DNA of 64,000 nucleotides from Sphingorhabdus lacus (GTDB taxonomy: Bacteria; Pseudomonadota; Alphaproteobacteria; Sphingomonadales; Sphingomonadaceae), in NCBI RefSeq assembly GCF_009768975.1, contig NZ_CP035733.1, positions 3,206,001 to 3,270,000 on the forward strand, given 5' to 3'. Every line of letters starts with the position of its first letter. Position 1 is the first letter of the stretch. A model generated the notes under the pieces. The model ran no database searches. It was not told the origin of the DNA and saw nothing but the letters and a program-made list of their open reading frames with translations. Made by a program: the position numbers and the translations under genes. Of this stretch, positions 16,683 through 24,293 are shown piece by piece.

Positions 16683-16837
16683 TGCGCGCGCTCTGCCTTC
16701 TCCTGTTGCTCGGCGCCTGCCAGCAGGATTTCGACAGCCAATATGCCGAGACCGAGAAAAAGGTGAAGGCGGCAGAGGCAAAGATCGATGCGGCGCGGGC
16801 GAAGCAGGAAAAGCAGGAGGCAGGGGAGCAGCGTTGA
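16682..16837 (+). CDS. 51-aa lipoprotein, third gene of the tam operon
   Basis: ATG at 16682 shares its A with the tamB stop (TGATG) and is preceded by AAGGA seven bases upstream, so translation is well supported. The protein has a short lipoprotein signal with lipobox L-L-G-A-C (Cys13), followed by a highly charged helix, AETEKKVKAAEAKIDAARAKQ, predicted to be a coiled coil. No family is recognised. Its coupling to tamAB suggests an accessory of the TamAB complex, an inference from position only. Confidence 0.75.
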   Translation: MRALCLLLLLGACQQDFDSQYAETEKKVKAAEAKIDAARAKQEKQEAGEQR

Positions 16838-16861
16838 GCGTTTGGGGAAATCAATATATCT

Positions 16862-17024
16862 CCCTCTCCCCTTCAGGGGAGAGGATACGAAGCCTTGGCC
16901 GTAAGGCCTAGGCGTAGTTGGAGAGGGGCTCCGACGGTGAAGTCAGCGCCCCACCTCCCCCTCTCCACTCCGTCTAATGGCTAAAGCCATAAGACTGCGT
17001 ACCTCTCCCCTGAAGGGGAGAGGG
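16862..17024 (+). repeat. modular palindromic element R2 (~163 bp)
   Basis: Left half: palindrome CTCTCCCCTTCAGGGGAGAG, then GATACGAA and the arm GCCT-T-GGCC-GTAA-GGCC-T-AGGC, then TTGGAGAGGGG. Centre: CTCCGACGGTGA ... CCACC. Right half on the opposite strand: the same palindrome, TACGCA, then the arm GTCT-T-ATGGC-TTTA-GCCAT-T-AGAC and TGGAGAGGGG. Same arm types as R1 but opposite orientation; follows the tam operon. Confidence 0.87.
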
Positions 17025-17127
17025 AAAGAAGCAGGGCTGGGGACACATGCCTTCCTCCACCGCGTTTTAAAGAAAATACCGCCTCGCCCCCTTCCCATTC
17101 GCGGCAATCAACCCTAACAGGACCTTT

Positions 17128-17799
17128 ATGTGGCACCTTCATCAATATCCGCTTTGTCCGTTCTCGCGCAAAGTGCGTTTGCTGTTGGGGGAAAAGGGCG
17201 TGCCCTATAGTCTGGTGCGCGAAAATCCGTGGGAACAGCGCGACGATTTTCTGCAGATGAACCCGGCGGGACGCACCCCTGTGATGCGCGATGCGGAACG
17301 GCACATCACGCTGGTCGATTCCGTCGCCATCTCCGAATATATTGACGAGACGGTCTCCGCCAATCCGATGATCAGCGGCACGGCCCAGTATCGCGCCGAA
17401 ATCCGCCGTCTGGTGGCGTGGTTTGACGAACAATTTTACGGCGACGTGACGCAACCGCTGCTGCACGAGCGTATGAAAAAGCGCTTGATCGACCGCCAGC
17501 CCCCCGACAGCCGCGTGCTGCGCGAGGCGATGAAGCTGGCCAACGGCCATCTGGATTATGTCGACTATCTGATCGACCACCGCGCCTGGATGGCCGGATC
17601 GGTGATGAGCATGGCCGACCTTGCCGCCGCCGCGCAGATTTCGGTCGCCGACTATCTGGGCGGTATCGACTGGACCGGGCATGAGCAGACCAAGGCGTGG
17701 TACGCGATGTTCAAATCCCGCCCCAGCTTCCGCCCGCTGCTGTCCGAACGCATGGAAGTCATTACGCCGCCCAAGCATTATGAACAGGTGGATTTTTAG
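17128..17799 (+). CDS. fzlA: GST-fold protein, FzlA-like
   Basis: A 223-aa glutathione-S-transferase-fold protein. The N-terminal thioredoxin domain reads YPLCPFSRKVRLLLGEKG and the alpha-helical C-terminal domain contains GSVMSMADLAAAAQI. The C-terminal tail TPPKHYEQVDF resembles that of FzlA, the Caulobacter FtsZ-binding protein that curves FtsZ filaments and activates septal wall synthesis. FzlA does not rely on GST catalysis. The family assignment is certain; the FzlA identity is likely given length, tail and alphaproteobacterial setting. Monocistronic by spacing. Confidence 0.75.
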   Translation: MWHLHQYPLCPFSRKVRLLLGEKGVPYSLVRENPWEQRDDFLQMNPAGRTPVMRDAERHITLVDSVAISEYIDETVSANPMISGTAQYRAEIRRLVAWFDEQFYGDVTQPLLHERMKKRLIDRQPPDSRVLREAMKLANGHLDYVDYLIDHRAWMAGSVMSMADLAAAAQISVADYLGGIDWTGHEQTKAWYAMFKSRPSFRPLLSERMEVITPPKHYEQVDF

Positions 17800-17825
17800 G
17801 CCTGCAACGTTGTGCCTGTTTTTTT

Positions 17826-17971
17826 ATCACGCAAAGACGCAAAGACGCGAAGAAGAAGGTACTAAGGCATAGCCTTTAAATTCGGCTGCTATTTGGTTGG
17901 AAAGCAAGAGATTTTATAAGCGCTTCGCTCTTGTACACTTCCCTTTGTGCCTTTGCGTCTTTGCGTGAGAT
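17826..17971. repeat. inverted-repeat element with CACGCAAAGACGCAAAG ends
   Basis: The left end reads TCACGCAAAGACGCAAAGAC and the right end, on the opposite strand, TCTCACGCAAAGACGCAAAG, separated by ~100 bp that include GAAGAAGAAGG and GCGCTTCGCTC. No coding capacity. It directly abuts R3, suggesting that repeats accumulate at this convergent intergenic site. Confidence 0.7.
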
Positions 17972-17972
17972 T

Positions 17973-18136
17973 ACCCTCTCCTCTTCAGGGGAGAGGAGCG
18001 AGACTTGGCGGCTTGCCGCCTAGTCGCAGCGGAGAGGGGGAGTTGGCGCACGACCCTCACCGTCGAGCCCCTCACCAACTGCGCCTAGGCCTTGCGGCCA
18101 AGGCTTCGTATCCTCTCCCCTAAAGGGGAGAGGGGG
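17973..18136 (-). repeat. modular palindromic element R3 (~164 bp)
   Basis: Inverted relative to R2. One arm is GACT-T-GGCGG-CTTG-CCGCC-T-AGTC (the type seen in R4/R5); the other, on the opposite strand, is GCCT-T-GGCC-GCAA-GGCC-T-AGGC (the type seen in R1/R2). It therefore combines arm types from both subfamilies. The outer palindromes read CTCTCCTCTTCAGGGGAGAG and CTCTCCCCTAAAGGGGAGAG. Confidence 0.85.
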
Positions 18137-18145
18137 ACAACCCCC

Positions 18146-18616
18146 TTAACCCTCCGCCAATTCCTTCAATTGCTGCGTAGCCGCGCCCCAGCCTTGCTGG
18201 AAACCCATGTCGTCATGCTGCTTGGCGGTGGCCTCGTCCCAGTGGCGCGCGCGGGCGGTGTAGCGGGTTCCGTCACCTTCGGGGGCGATTTCCCAGATGC
18301 CGAGCATGAAGTGACCCGATGGCATCAGGCTGCCGTCCGCGGCCCGCACAACGGAATCGGTGGACACGAAACGTACGCCCGGCACCACTTCCAGGAAAAG
18401 GCCCTCTTGCGGATGCTCTTCGCCTTCCGGGCCTTTCATCACCATCGCGCTGCGTCCACCGCTATGCCACTGCTGTTCGATGATTTCGACCCGCCAGGGC
18501 TTGGGGCAAAACCATTCTTCCATGCGGTTGGTCATGATATCCCAGACCCTTTCGGGTGGCGCGGCGATATAGGTGCTTACCGAAAGCTCCCAGCCATTTT
18601 CTTGTGTTGCGGTCAT
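18146..18616 (-). CDS. AHSA1/SRPBCC-domain protein
   Basis: A 156-aa START/Bet v1-like (SRPBCC, activator-of-Hsp90-homologue type) protein with the usual opening VSTYIAAPPERVWDIMTNRMEEWF, the central strand GLFLEVVPGVRFVSTD and the C-terminal helix AAKQHDDMGFQQGWGAATQQL. The fold has a deep hydrophobic pocket for a small ligand. It is the last gene of a six-gene minus-strand operon led by a TetR regulator; a GAGGAGA ribosome site is 5 nt before the ATG. Ligand unknown. Confidence 0.82.
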   Translation of the reverse strand: MTATQENGWELSVSTYIAAPPERVWDIMTNRMEEWFCPKPWRVEIIEQQWHSGGRSAMVMKGPEGEEHPQEGLFLEVVPGVRFVSTDSVVRAADGSLMPSGHFMLGIWEIAPEGDGTRYTARARHWDEATAKQHDDMGFQQGWGAATQQLKELAEG

Positions 18617-18635
18617 TTCGTCTCTCCTCGTTGGG

Positions 18636-19073
18636 TCAGGCCAGCCAGCCCTTGCGTTGCCATGCGCGGCTCAACTGCCATTGGATGATCGCCATCACGA
18701 CGATGAAAATGGGAAAAGCCAGCATCGCCATGTCGCCCTGCGCCTGCTGCGCAAAGAGGAAGGGGTAGCTGAACTGAACGAGCACCGCGATCAGGCTGAG
18801 CGCAAAGGCGAGGGGTGCCCACCATTTGCGCAGGAGAAGACCGATGGCTCCCAGGGTGCCGACAACGACGCCAATGGCATAGGCGGCCCACGCCCAGCCC
18901 GGCATGGCAAGCCACAGGTCCCGCTGGTCCGGAGGAAGCTTGCCGATATCGTCTGCCGACATCGACCATTGGCTGGCAAAGGCACCAACGCCCATCAGGT
19001 TCCACAGCAGAAAGAGGATGCCGACCCACAGGAGCCATTTTGGCGCGGCGTTTATGTTCAACTGTCCGGTCAT
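18636..19073 (-). CDS. four-helix integral membrane protein
   Basis: A 145-aa protein with four predicted transmembrane segments (about 12-34, 57-79, 85-107, 114-136) and few polar residues between them. The ATG at 19073 overlaps the stop of the VOC gene as ATGA; the frame extends further upstream but only inside that gene. No named family is recognised with confidence. Its place between VOC and AHSA1 proteins suggests it belongs to the same stress- or xenobiotic-responsive operon. Confidence 0.7.
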   Translation of the reverse strand: MTGQLNINAAPKWLLWVGILFLLWNLMGVGAFASQWSMSADDIGKLPPDQRDLWLAMPGWAWAAYAIGVVVGTLGAIGLLLRKWWAPLAFALSLIAVLVQFSYPFLFAQQAQGDMAMLAFPIFIVVMAIIQWQLSRAWQRKGWLA

Positions 19074-19870
19074 GCGCGTGCTCCTACCAAGCCAAAGGCT
19101 GCGCCCTGGGGATCGGCGGCGACCAGACTGTAATCGCCGCCGGGGATTTCGATGGGTTCCTGAATGACCGTGCCGCCATGGGCCGAAATGGCCGCACAGG
19201 CGGTATCGATATCGGGCACGCGGAAATAATAGGTCCAGAACGGCACCGGCATTTCCGCCATTTTTGGCATCACGGCACCCAGCATGAACCGCTTTGCGCC
19301 GTCCCACCAAAATTCATATTTGCCCAGCGGGCCCATGTCCATGTCGCCTTCTTGTACCCAGCCGAAGAGCGCGCCATAAAAAGCCTTGGCGGCGTGCGGG
19401 TCGGTGGTGGACAGTTCGTTCCATGCACAATGGCCGACCATCGGGGTCTCGGCGGCAAAGCTGGTGCTTTGGGCGTCGGGATTGTCGGCAGGCGGTATGG
19501 GTTTCATGATGTAGAACATCACCCCTTGGGGATCGGCGACAAAGGCCGCACGCCCGACGCCTTCGATATCCCACGGCTCCATACAGATGCTGCCGCCCGC
19601 GTCCTTGATCGCGGCGGCGCAGGCATCGACATCGGATACCGTGATATAGCCCATCCAGCAGGGGTGCGCGCCGCCCGCCAGCATGTCGGCGGTCAGGGGA
19701 AGCAATCCCGCGACGGGCCCGTCGGATGCGGAGATCATCCGGTAAACCTTCGGCGCGTCGCTATTCGTCTCGATGTCCCACCCGATTACCGCCGCGTAAA
19801 AATCACGCGCACCTGCGGCATCGCTGGTCATCAATTCATACCAGATAAAATCGCCATGATTGTTGGCCAT
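19070..19870 (-). CDS. two-domain VOC/glyoxalase-like protein
   Basis: A 266-aa protein built of two vicinal-oxygen-chelate domains (about 5-125 and 135-262). The first begins GDFIWYELMTSDAAGARDFY and the second VGHCAWNELSTTDPHAAKAFY, showing internal duplication. Family members bind a divalent metal and act on methylglyoxal adducts, fosfomycin, bleomycin or aromatic diols. Proteins of this two-domain kind are often annotated as antigen Cfp30B-like. A GGAGGAGAG site precedes the ATG. Confidence 0.82.
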   Translation of the reverse strand: MANNHGDFIWYELMTSDAAGARDFYAAVIGWDIETNSDAPKVYRMISASDGPVAGLLPLTADMLAGGAHPCWMGYITVSDVDACAAAIKDAGGSICMEPWDIEGVGRAAFVADPQGVMFYIMKPIPPADNPDAQSTSFAAETPMVGHCAWNELSTTDPHAAKAFYGALFGWVQEGDMDMGPLGKYEFWWDGAKRFMLGAVMPKMAEMPVPFWTYYFRVPDIDTACAAISAHGGTVIQEPIEIPGGDYSLVAADPQGAAFGLVGARA

Positions 19871-19953
19871 GTCCTCTCTCCTCCATTTTGTCAGGGACTC
19901 CCCCTGCAGGATGCTATGTGCTCGCCCACGGCAGGCGAGCGCATATCGTCCAA

Positions 19954-20676
19954 TTAGCGTGCGGTATCGACGATCGGTACGAAGCCGCCCATAATCATGC
20001 GCTTGCCGTCAAAGGGCATCGAATCCGGGCCCATGGCGGCAAAACGTTCGTCTTCCATCGCGGCTTTGTTGCCGCTGTCGCGGGCTTCTTTGGATGGCCA
20101 TGCGATCCACGAAAAAACGACCGTTTCGTCATCAGTTGCCTCAACCGCGCGGTAATAGTCGGTGACTTCGCCGCGCATCAGGTCTTCGCCCCATGTTTCG
20201 ACAACGCCGGTTGCGCCATGGTCGATGAATACCGGCGCAGCCGCTTCGGCAAGTGCCTGATAGTCGGCTTGCCGGACCACGGGCAGCGGGATGACAAAGC
20301 CGTCAATATAGCCTGCGCCTTTGTCGCTGCCTTCGGACAGGATGGGCGCAAAGCCCGAATAGATCATCCGCTTGGTGTCGAAAGGACATTCGGCCATTTC
20401 GGCCATACGCGGGTCGGACATCATTTTCTGGCTGGCTTCGTCGCGGGTCAGCTTGTCCGGATATTCGCACCAGCTGAAAACGACCGTCTCGTCATCCTTG
20501 GCCTGCACCGCCCGTTTGAAGTCGGTCATCGTGCCGTCGGGGATATCCTCACCCCAACATTCAACCATCCGGGTCATGCCGAATTCCTTGAAGATCGGCA
20601 CCGCGCTTTCGGCATGCTGCCGGTATTTTTCCTTGTTCGCGGTGGGAACCGCCAGCACAAATCCTTCAATATACAT
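19954..20676 (-). CDS. tandemly duplicated DUF1428 protein
   Basis: A 240-aa protein made of two copies of the DUF1428 domain (dimeric alpha/beta-barrel fold), which usually occurs as a single ~115-aa protein. Copy 1 (1-117) has YIEGFVLAVPTANKEKY, MVECWGEDIPDG, VVFSWCEYPDK and FDTKRMIYSGF; copy 2 (122-240) has YIDGFVIPLPVVRQADY, VVETWGEDLMRG, VVFSWIAWPSK and FDGKRMIMGGF. The parallel spacing shows an in-frame duplication that would make a pseudo-dimer in one chain. AAGGAGA precedes the ATG. Confidence 0.85.
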   Translation of the reverse strand: MYIEGFVLAVPTANKEKYRQHAESAVPIFKEFGMTRMVECWGEDIPDGTMTDFKRAVQAKDDETVVFSWCEYPDKLTRDEASQKMMSDPRMAEMAECPFDTKRMIYSGFAPILSEGSDKGAGYIDGFVIPLPVVRQADYQALAEAAAPVFIDHGATGVVETWGEDLMRGEVTDYYRAVEATDDETVVFSWIAWPSKEARDSGNKAAMEDERFAAMGPDSMPFDGKRMIMGGFVPIVDTAR

Positions 20677-20719
20677 GTCGTCTCTCCTTCGGTTTTGCCC
20701 CCGAAATGGTCAGGCTCCG

Positions 20720-21142
20720 CTATCCACCGTTCAGCGGATGGCCGATGGACCAGCGGTAACCGAACGGGTCCTTGATCTGCCCATAACGGTCGCCCCAGAA
20801 CATATCGGCGGGTGGCATGGTGGCTGTGGCCCCTGCCGCAACGGCGCGGGCGAACCATGCGTCGGCGTCGTCGACCTGAAGATGCAGGGTCAGGCCGCTG
20901 CCGCCTGCGACATCGGCTTCGGACGGGTCGACAAATTCGGGAAATTCGTCGTGCAGCATCAGGGATGCGCCGTTGATGTGCACATGCGCGTGCATAAGGC
21001 GCTTGCCATCTTCTGCGAGCATCCGGCGGATCTCTGTCGCGCCAAAGGCGTTGATGTAGAAATCGATCGCTTCGGCGGCGCGGTTGTCACCGATCTGGAT
21101 GTGCGGGGTCAGTCCGCTCGTGGGTGCATGTTCCTCTGCCAT
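20720..21142 (-). CDS. VOC/PhnB-like glyoxalase-superfamily protein
   Basis: A 140-aa single-chain VOC protein of the PhnB-like type (TPHIQIGDNRAAEAIDFY, then the paired domain ending DPFGYRWSIGHPL). ATG 21142 is chosen, preceded by GAGAGGAA; a frame from 21166 would overlap the end of the tetR gene. Such proteins bind small hydrophobic or oxidised substrates with a metal centre. Second gene of the tetR operon. Confidence 0.78.
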   Translation of the reverse strand: MAEEHAPTSGLTPHIQIGDNRAAEAIDFYINAFGATEIRRMLAEDGKRLMHAHVHINGASLMLHDEFPEFVDPSEADVAGGSGLTLHLQVDDADAWFARAVAAGATATMPPADMFWGDRYGQIKDPFGYRWSIGHPLNGG

Positions 21143-21162
21143 TTCCTCTCTCCTTCTCTCCA

Positions 21163-21804
21163 TCACTTTTGCGTGAACAACATGATGACATAGCGTTGCA
21201 GGTGCATGACGCTGTCGCGGGCAATCACCGGGTTGCCATTGGCTTTGGCCAAAATGAACGCGCCCTGCAGGACGGCCTGGATATGGTAAGCAAGGCTAAC
21301 CGCGCTGACGCCGCTTGCGATCCCGTAGATGTCGATGGCCTGTTGGATATCTTCGGCCAGCCGCAACGCATAGGCGCGGATGCTGGCATCGCAGGCGGCG
21401 CGGATCGGGTCGCTGCTGTTATAGCTTTCCTGCACCATCGTGCCGACGAAGCAGGTGAAATCCTCGGCCGGACCGTCGAGCATCGACAGGCGGAAGTCGA
21501 TATGGCCGAGCAGGCGTTCGAGCGGGTCGGGAATGCGGGTCCAGTCGGGCTGGGTGAAGATGCGCTGCTCGGCAATGTCGGTCCACGCCCCTGCCGCAGC
21601 GACGGCGAGCGCTTCTTTCGAGGCGAAATGGTGGAAGAAGGCACCCTTGGTGACGCCCGCGGCCTGACAGATTTCATCGACGGAGGTGGCGGAGAAGCCC
21701 TTGTAGCGCACGGTCGCAATGGCCGCAGCGATCAGCTTTTCACGCGCAGAGCCCGCGGCGGGGACGCGCGTGGACGGGGCTTTTTTGGTGCGACTCGCGG
21801 GCAT
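21163..21804 (-). CDS. TetR/AcrR-family transcriptional regulator
   Basis: A 213-aa regulator with the canonical N-terminal DNA-binding region: helix REKLIAAAIATVRYKGF (21-37), the turn SATSVDEICQAAG (38-50) and recognition helix VTKGAFFHHFASKEAL (51-66). The C-terminal ligand domain is rich in hydrophobic helices. It heads a six-gene operon (VOC, DUF1428, VOC, membrane protein, AHSA1). A CATACC-N8-GGTATG palindrome lies inside its own promoter, so it probably represses the whole operon until an inducer binds. Confidence 0.9.
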   Translation of the reverse strand: MPASRTKKAPSTRVPAAGSAREKLIAAAIATVRYKGFSATSVDEICQAAGVTKGAFFHHFASKEALAVAAAGAWTDIAEQRIFTQPDWTRIPDPLERLLGHIDFRLSMLDGPAEDFTCFVGTMVQESYNSSDPIRAACDASIRAYALRLAEDIQQAIDIYGIASGVSAVSLAYHIQAVLQGAFILAKANGNPVIARDSVMHLQRYVIMLFTQK

Positions 21805-21810
21805 AGGGAA

Positions 21811-21838
21811 AGCATACCGACCAGTTGGTATGTGTCAA
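21811..21838 (-). promoter_or_regulatory. promoter with embedded TetR operator
   Basis: Read on the minus strand: TTGACA (-35, 21838-21833), a 16-nt spacer, then TATGCT (-10, 21816-21811). The palindrome CATACC-N8-GGTATG (21813-21832) fills the spacer, the arrangement of classic TetR-family operators of the ACCNACNNGTNGGT kind. The -10 ends 6 nt before the ATG of tetR, so the transcript is probably leaderless, consistent with the lack of a Shine-Dalgarno sequence. Confidence 0.8.
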
Positions 21839-21879
21839 TGAAAAGCCGCTGAGGCTTCAGCCAGGTTAACAAACAGGCT

Positions 21880-22542
21880 TCAGTTCAACGGAATAAAGCT
21901 TGCAATTTCAGAGGGTTTGAGGTAAAGCGCCTCGTCGTGGGGCACGCTGTTGGTCAGATCGTAAAACGCCTTCGCTTTATCGGCACTCATGCCCATTTCG
22001 CGGTAATAGGCGACATATTCCTGATTGACCGGATCGCTCTCGGCATAGTCGTCAGGCTCCAGCCCGTCCTCATCGACCCAGCTATGCACCGCAAATTCGG
22101 CGCCCGGCTCCGCCCGGCGCTCCGCCCCGGCCAGAAACAGCTCCACCCCGCCGGAGCGCACCGACCCGCCATTGGGCACAAAAGTCGCAATCCCCGCCTT
22201 CCGCACCATCCGCGCCAAAGCCAGATTGGCCTCGTCGTCGCCGGTGCCGGGACAATCGACCATGTCGATCTGGCGAATAGATGGAAACGCCCGCAAAAGG
22301 GCGCGGAACTGCGCCGGCGTATCGCTTTCGATGCTGCCGTTCAGTTCGACCCGCTGCGGCGAAAGAACGCGGAACGGACCGAAGATGGCGATGGTGTTTT
22401 GGGAGGCTGCGGCAGGCGCTGGCTCGTCAACCCATTCGGTAATGGTGGTTTCGACGCTGAAGCTATCAAAGGCATGCCCGCCCGTTGGCGCAAGGGTGAT
22501 AACGCCAAGGGCAAGCATGCGTAAAGCGACGGCTAGCTTCAT
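21880..22542 (-). CDS. secreted ClpP/crotonase-fold-like protein (COG3904-like)
   Basis: A protein of about 220 aa with a signal peptide (MKLAVALRMLALG...GHA). The mature region shows a core like periplasmic ClpP/crotonase-fold proteins: ELNGSIESDTPAQFRALL, an IRQIDMVDCPG strand, ALARMVRKAGIATFV, then GGSVRSGGVELFLAGAERR and FAVHSW. A Ser in the SVRSGG turn and the His of AVHSW stand where the nucleophile and base of such proteins would be, but whether it is an active protease is unclear. Monocistronic. Confidence 0.6.
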   Translation of the reverse strand: MKLAVALRMLALGVITLAPTGGHAFDSFSVETTITEWVDEPAPAAASQNTIAIFGPFRVLSPQRVELNGSIESDTPAQFRALLRAFPSIRQIDMVDCPGTGDDEANLALARMVRKAGIATFVPNGGSVRSGGVELFLAGAERRAEPGAEFAVHSWVDEDGLEPDDYAESDPVNQEYVAYYREMGMSADKAKAFYDLTNSVPHDEALYLKPSEIASFIPLN

Positions 22543-22732
22543 GGCACCCAAATGCCATCCGATGCTTTGCCAAATGATGTGCAGGCAGGGTTAAGCGAAT
22601 TTTAGCCATGATGTTCATCTTGGACAGCGATCCCGATATCCGAATGTCTCGTATACCAACCGCCCGCCATTGCCCTCAAAACCGCGCCTTTCCAGACTGG
22701 ACGGCCAAACGGAAATTAAAGGAAAATGGTGC

Positions 22733-24241
22733 GTGGTTTCGATTGTATCGACGGTGGCCTATCTCGGTCTTGAGGCCCGCAGTGTTGAGGTACAATGCCA
22801 GATCGCACCCGGAATGGTCGGATTCGCTGTCGTCGGCCTTCCGGATAAAGCCGTTGCGGAGAGCCGTGAACGGGTCCGCGCAGCTATTTCCTCACTGGGA
22901 CTGGCGTTGCCGCCCAAGCGAATCACAATCAACCTTTCGCCGGCTGACCTCCCCAAGGAAGGATCGCATTATGATTTACCGATTGCCTTGGCTTTGCTGG
23001 CGGCGATGGGACTGGTCGACGCCGAAACGCTTGCCCATTATCTGGTGGTTGGCGAACTTGGGCTGGACGGAAAAGTTGCGGGCTCGCCAGGTGTATTGTT
23101 GGCCGCGCTCCATGCATCTTCGCGTGGCATGGGACTAATCTGTCCATCGGCACAGGGTCCGGAGGCCGCTTGGGCCGGACAAATAGAAGTCGTCGCCGCC
23201 CCCGATCTGCTGGCATTGCTCAACCATTTAAAGGGTCAGACCCATTTACGCCCGCCCGAGCCGGGAATTGTCCTGGAACCTGTTGCGGGTCCGGATCTGA
23301 AGATGGTGAAAGGGCAGGAAACCGCGAAGCGGGCGCTGGAGATCGCGGCTGCCGGAGGACACAATCTGTGCATGACAGGTCCGCCGGGGGCAGGGAAATC
23401 CCTGCTCGCATCCTGCTTGCCCGGCATTTTGCCCGATTTGACGCCCGCCGAGGCATTAGAGGTTTCGATGATTTCGTCCGTTGCCGGTAACTTGGAGGGC
23501 GGGCGTTTGGTGCGGCACCGGCCCTTTCGAAGCCCGCACCACAGTGCATCCATGCCCGCTCTGGTAGGCGGCGGTGCGCGCGTTCGGCCGGGCGAAGTCA
23601 GTCTGGCGCATCTGGGGGTCCTTTTTCTGGACGAGCTTCCCGAATTTCAGCGTGTGGTTCTCGACAGTCTCCGCCAGCCCCTCGAAACCGGGGAGGTCAG
23701 CGTCGCCCGCGCGAACAATCATGTCACCTTTCCTGCAAATTTCCAGCTTGTTGCCGCCATGAACCCCTGCCGATGTGGGCATCTGGGCGATGCGGCACTC
23801 GCCTGCAGCCGCGCACCGCGCTGCGCAGCGGACTATCAGGCAAAAATCTCGGGACCGCTGCTGGACCGCATCGATTTGCATGTCGAAGTACAAGCCGTCA
23901 GCGCAGCCGATCTCGTACTGCCTCCGCCCGCTGAAGGCTCAGCCGAAGTGGCGGGGCGTGTCAGACGTGCCCGGCAGATACAGGATGTTCGTCTGCACGG
24001 CGAAAAAGCGCGCACCAACGCGGAACTGGATGGTGAAATGCTAAAAGATAGTGCGACGCCCGATGACGCCGGGCAGAAATTGCTCGCGCAAGCGGCTGAA
24101 GCAATGCGCCTCTCAGCGCGAGGTTACACCCGCATTTTGCGAGTTGCGCGGACGATTGCCGACCTCGCGGGCGCGGAGACGGTCGGGCGCATTCATATCG
24201 CGGAAGCCTTGAGCTACCGTCGGCAGCCACCGCGCAACTGA
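22733..24241 (+). CDS. comM: YifB/ComM-family Mg-chelatase-like AAA+ ATPase
   Basis: A 502-aa protein. Residues 1-170 form the Lon-S2-like ChlI domain (APGMVGFAVVGLPDKAVAESRERV), followed by the AAA+ module with Walker A GPPGAGKS (216-223) and Walker B GVLFLDE (295-301), the zinc-like CRCGH...CSRAPRC cluster, and the C-terminal helical region RGYTRILRVARTIADL. ComM is a hexameric branch-migration helicase that extends recombination during natural transformation. GTG 22733 gives the family N terminus (MVSIVSTVAYLGLEA), preceded by AAAGGAAA. Confidence 0.88.
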   Translation: MVSIVSTVAYLGLEARSVEVQCQIAPGMVGFAVVGLPDKAVAESRERVRAAISSLGLALPPKRITINLSPADLPKEGSHYDLPIALALLAAMGLVDAETLAHYLVVGELGLDGKVAGSPGVLLAALHASSRGMGLICPSAQGPEAAWAGQIEVVAAPDLLALLNHLKGQTHLRPPEPGIVLEPVAGPDLKMVKGQETAKRALEIAAAGGHNLCMTGPPGAGKSLLASCLPGILPDLTPAEALEVSMISSVAGNLEGGRLVRHRPFRSPHHSASMPALVGGGARVRPGEVSLAHLGVLFLDELPEFQRVVLDSLRQPLETGEVSVARANNHVTFPANFQLVAAMNPCRCGHLGDAALACSRAPRCAADYQAKISGPLLDRIDLHVEVQAVSAADLVLPPPAEGSAEVAGRVRRARQIQDVRLHGEKARTNAELDGEMLKDSATPDDAGQKLLAQAAEAMRLSARGYTRILRVARTIADLAGAETVGRIHIAEALSYRRQPPRN

Positions 24242-24293
24242 AGGACAGTGCCCGGATGCGCATCCAACATAGAATCGGGGTAGGTCGAACAGG

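Larger units (their letters stand above)
17800..18145. other. repeat-filled intergenic region
   Basis: No gene is visible between fzlA and the convergent AHSA1 gene. The space is almost entirely taken up by two palindromic elements: an inverted pair of CACGCAAAGACGCAAAG words (17826-17971) and the modular element R3 (17973-18136). Confidence 0.7.

Noticed and set aside
15213-16781. 522-codon open frame on the minus strand
   Set aside because: Shadow of tamB's 3' end.
9951-18136. CRISPR-like repeats
   Set aside because: Repeats are inverted pairs with varying arms and no regular spacers.
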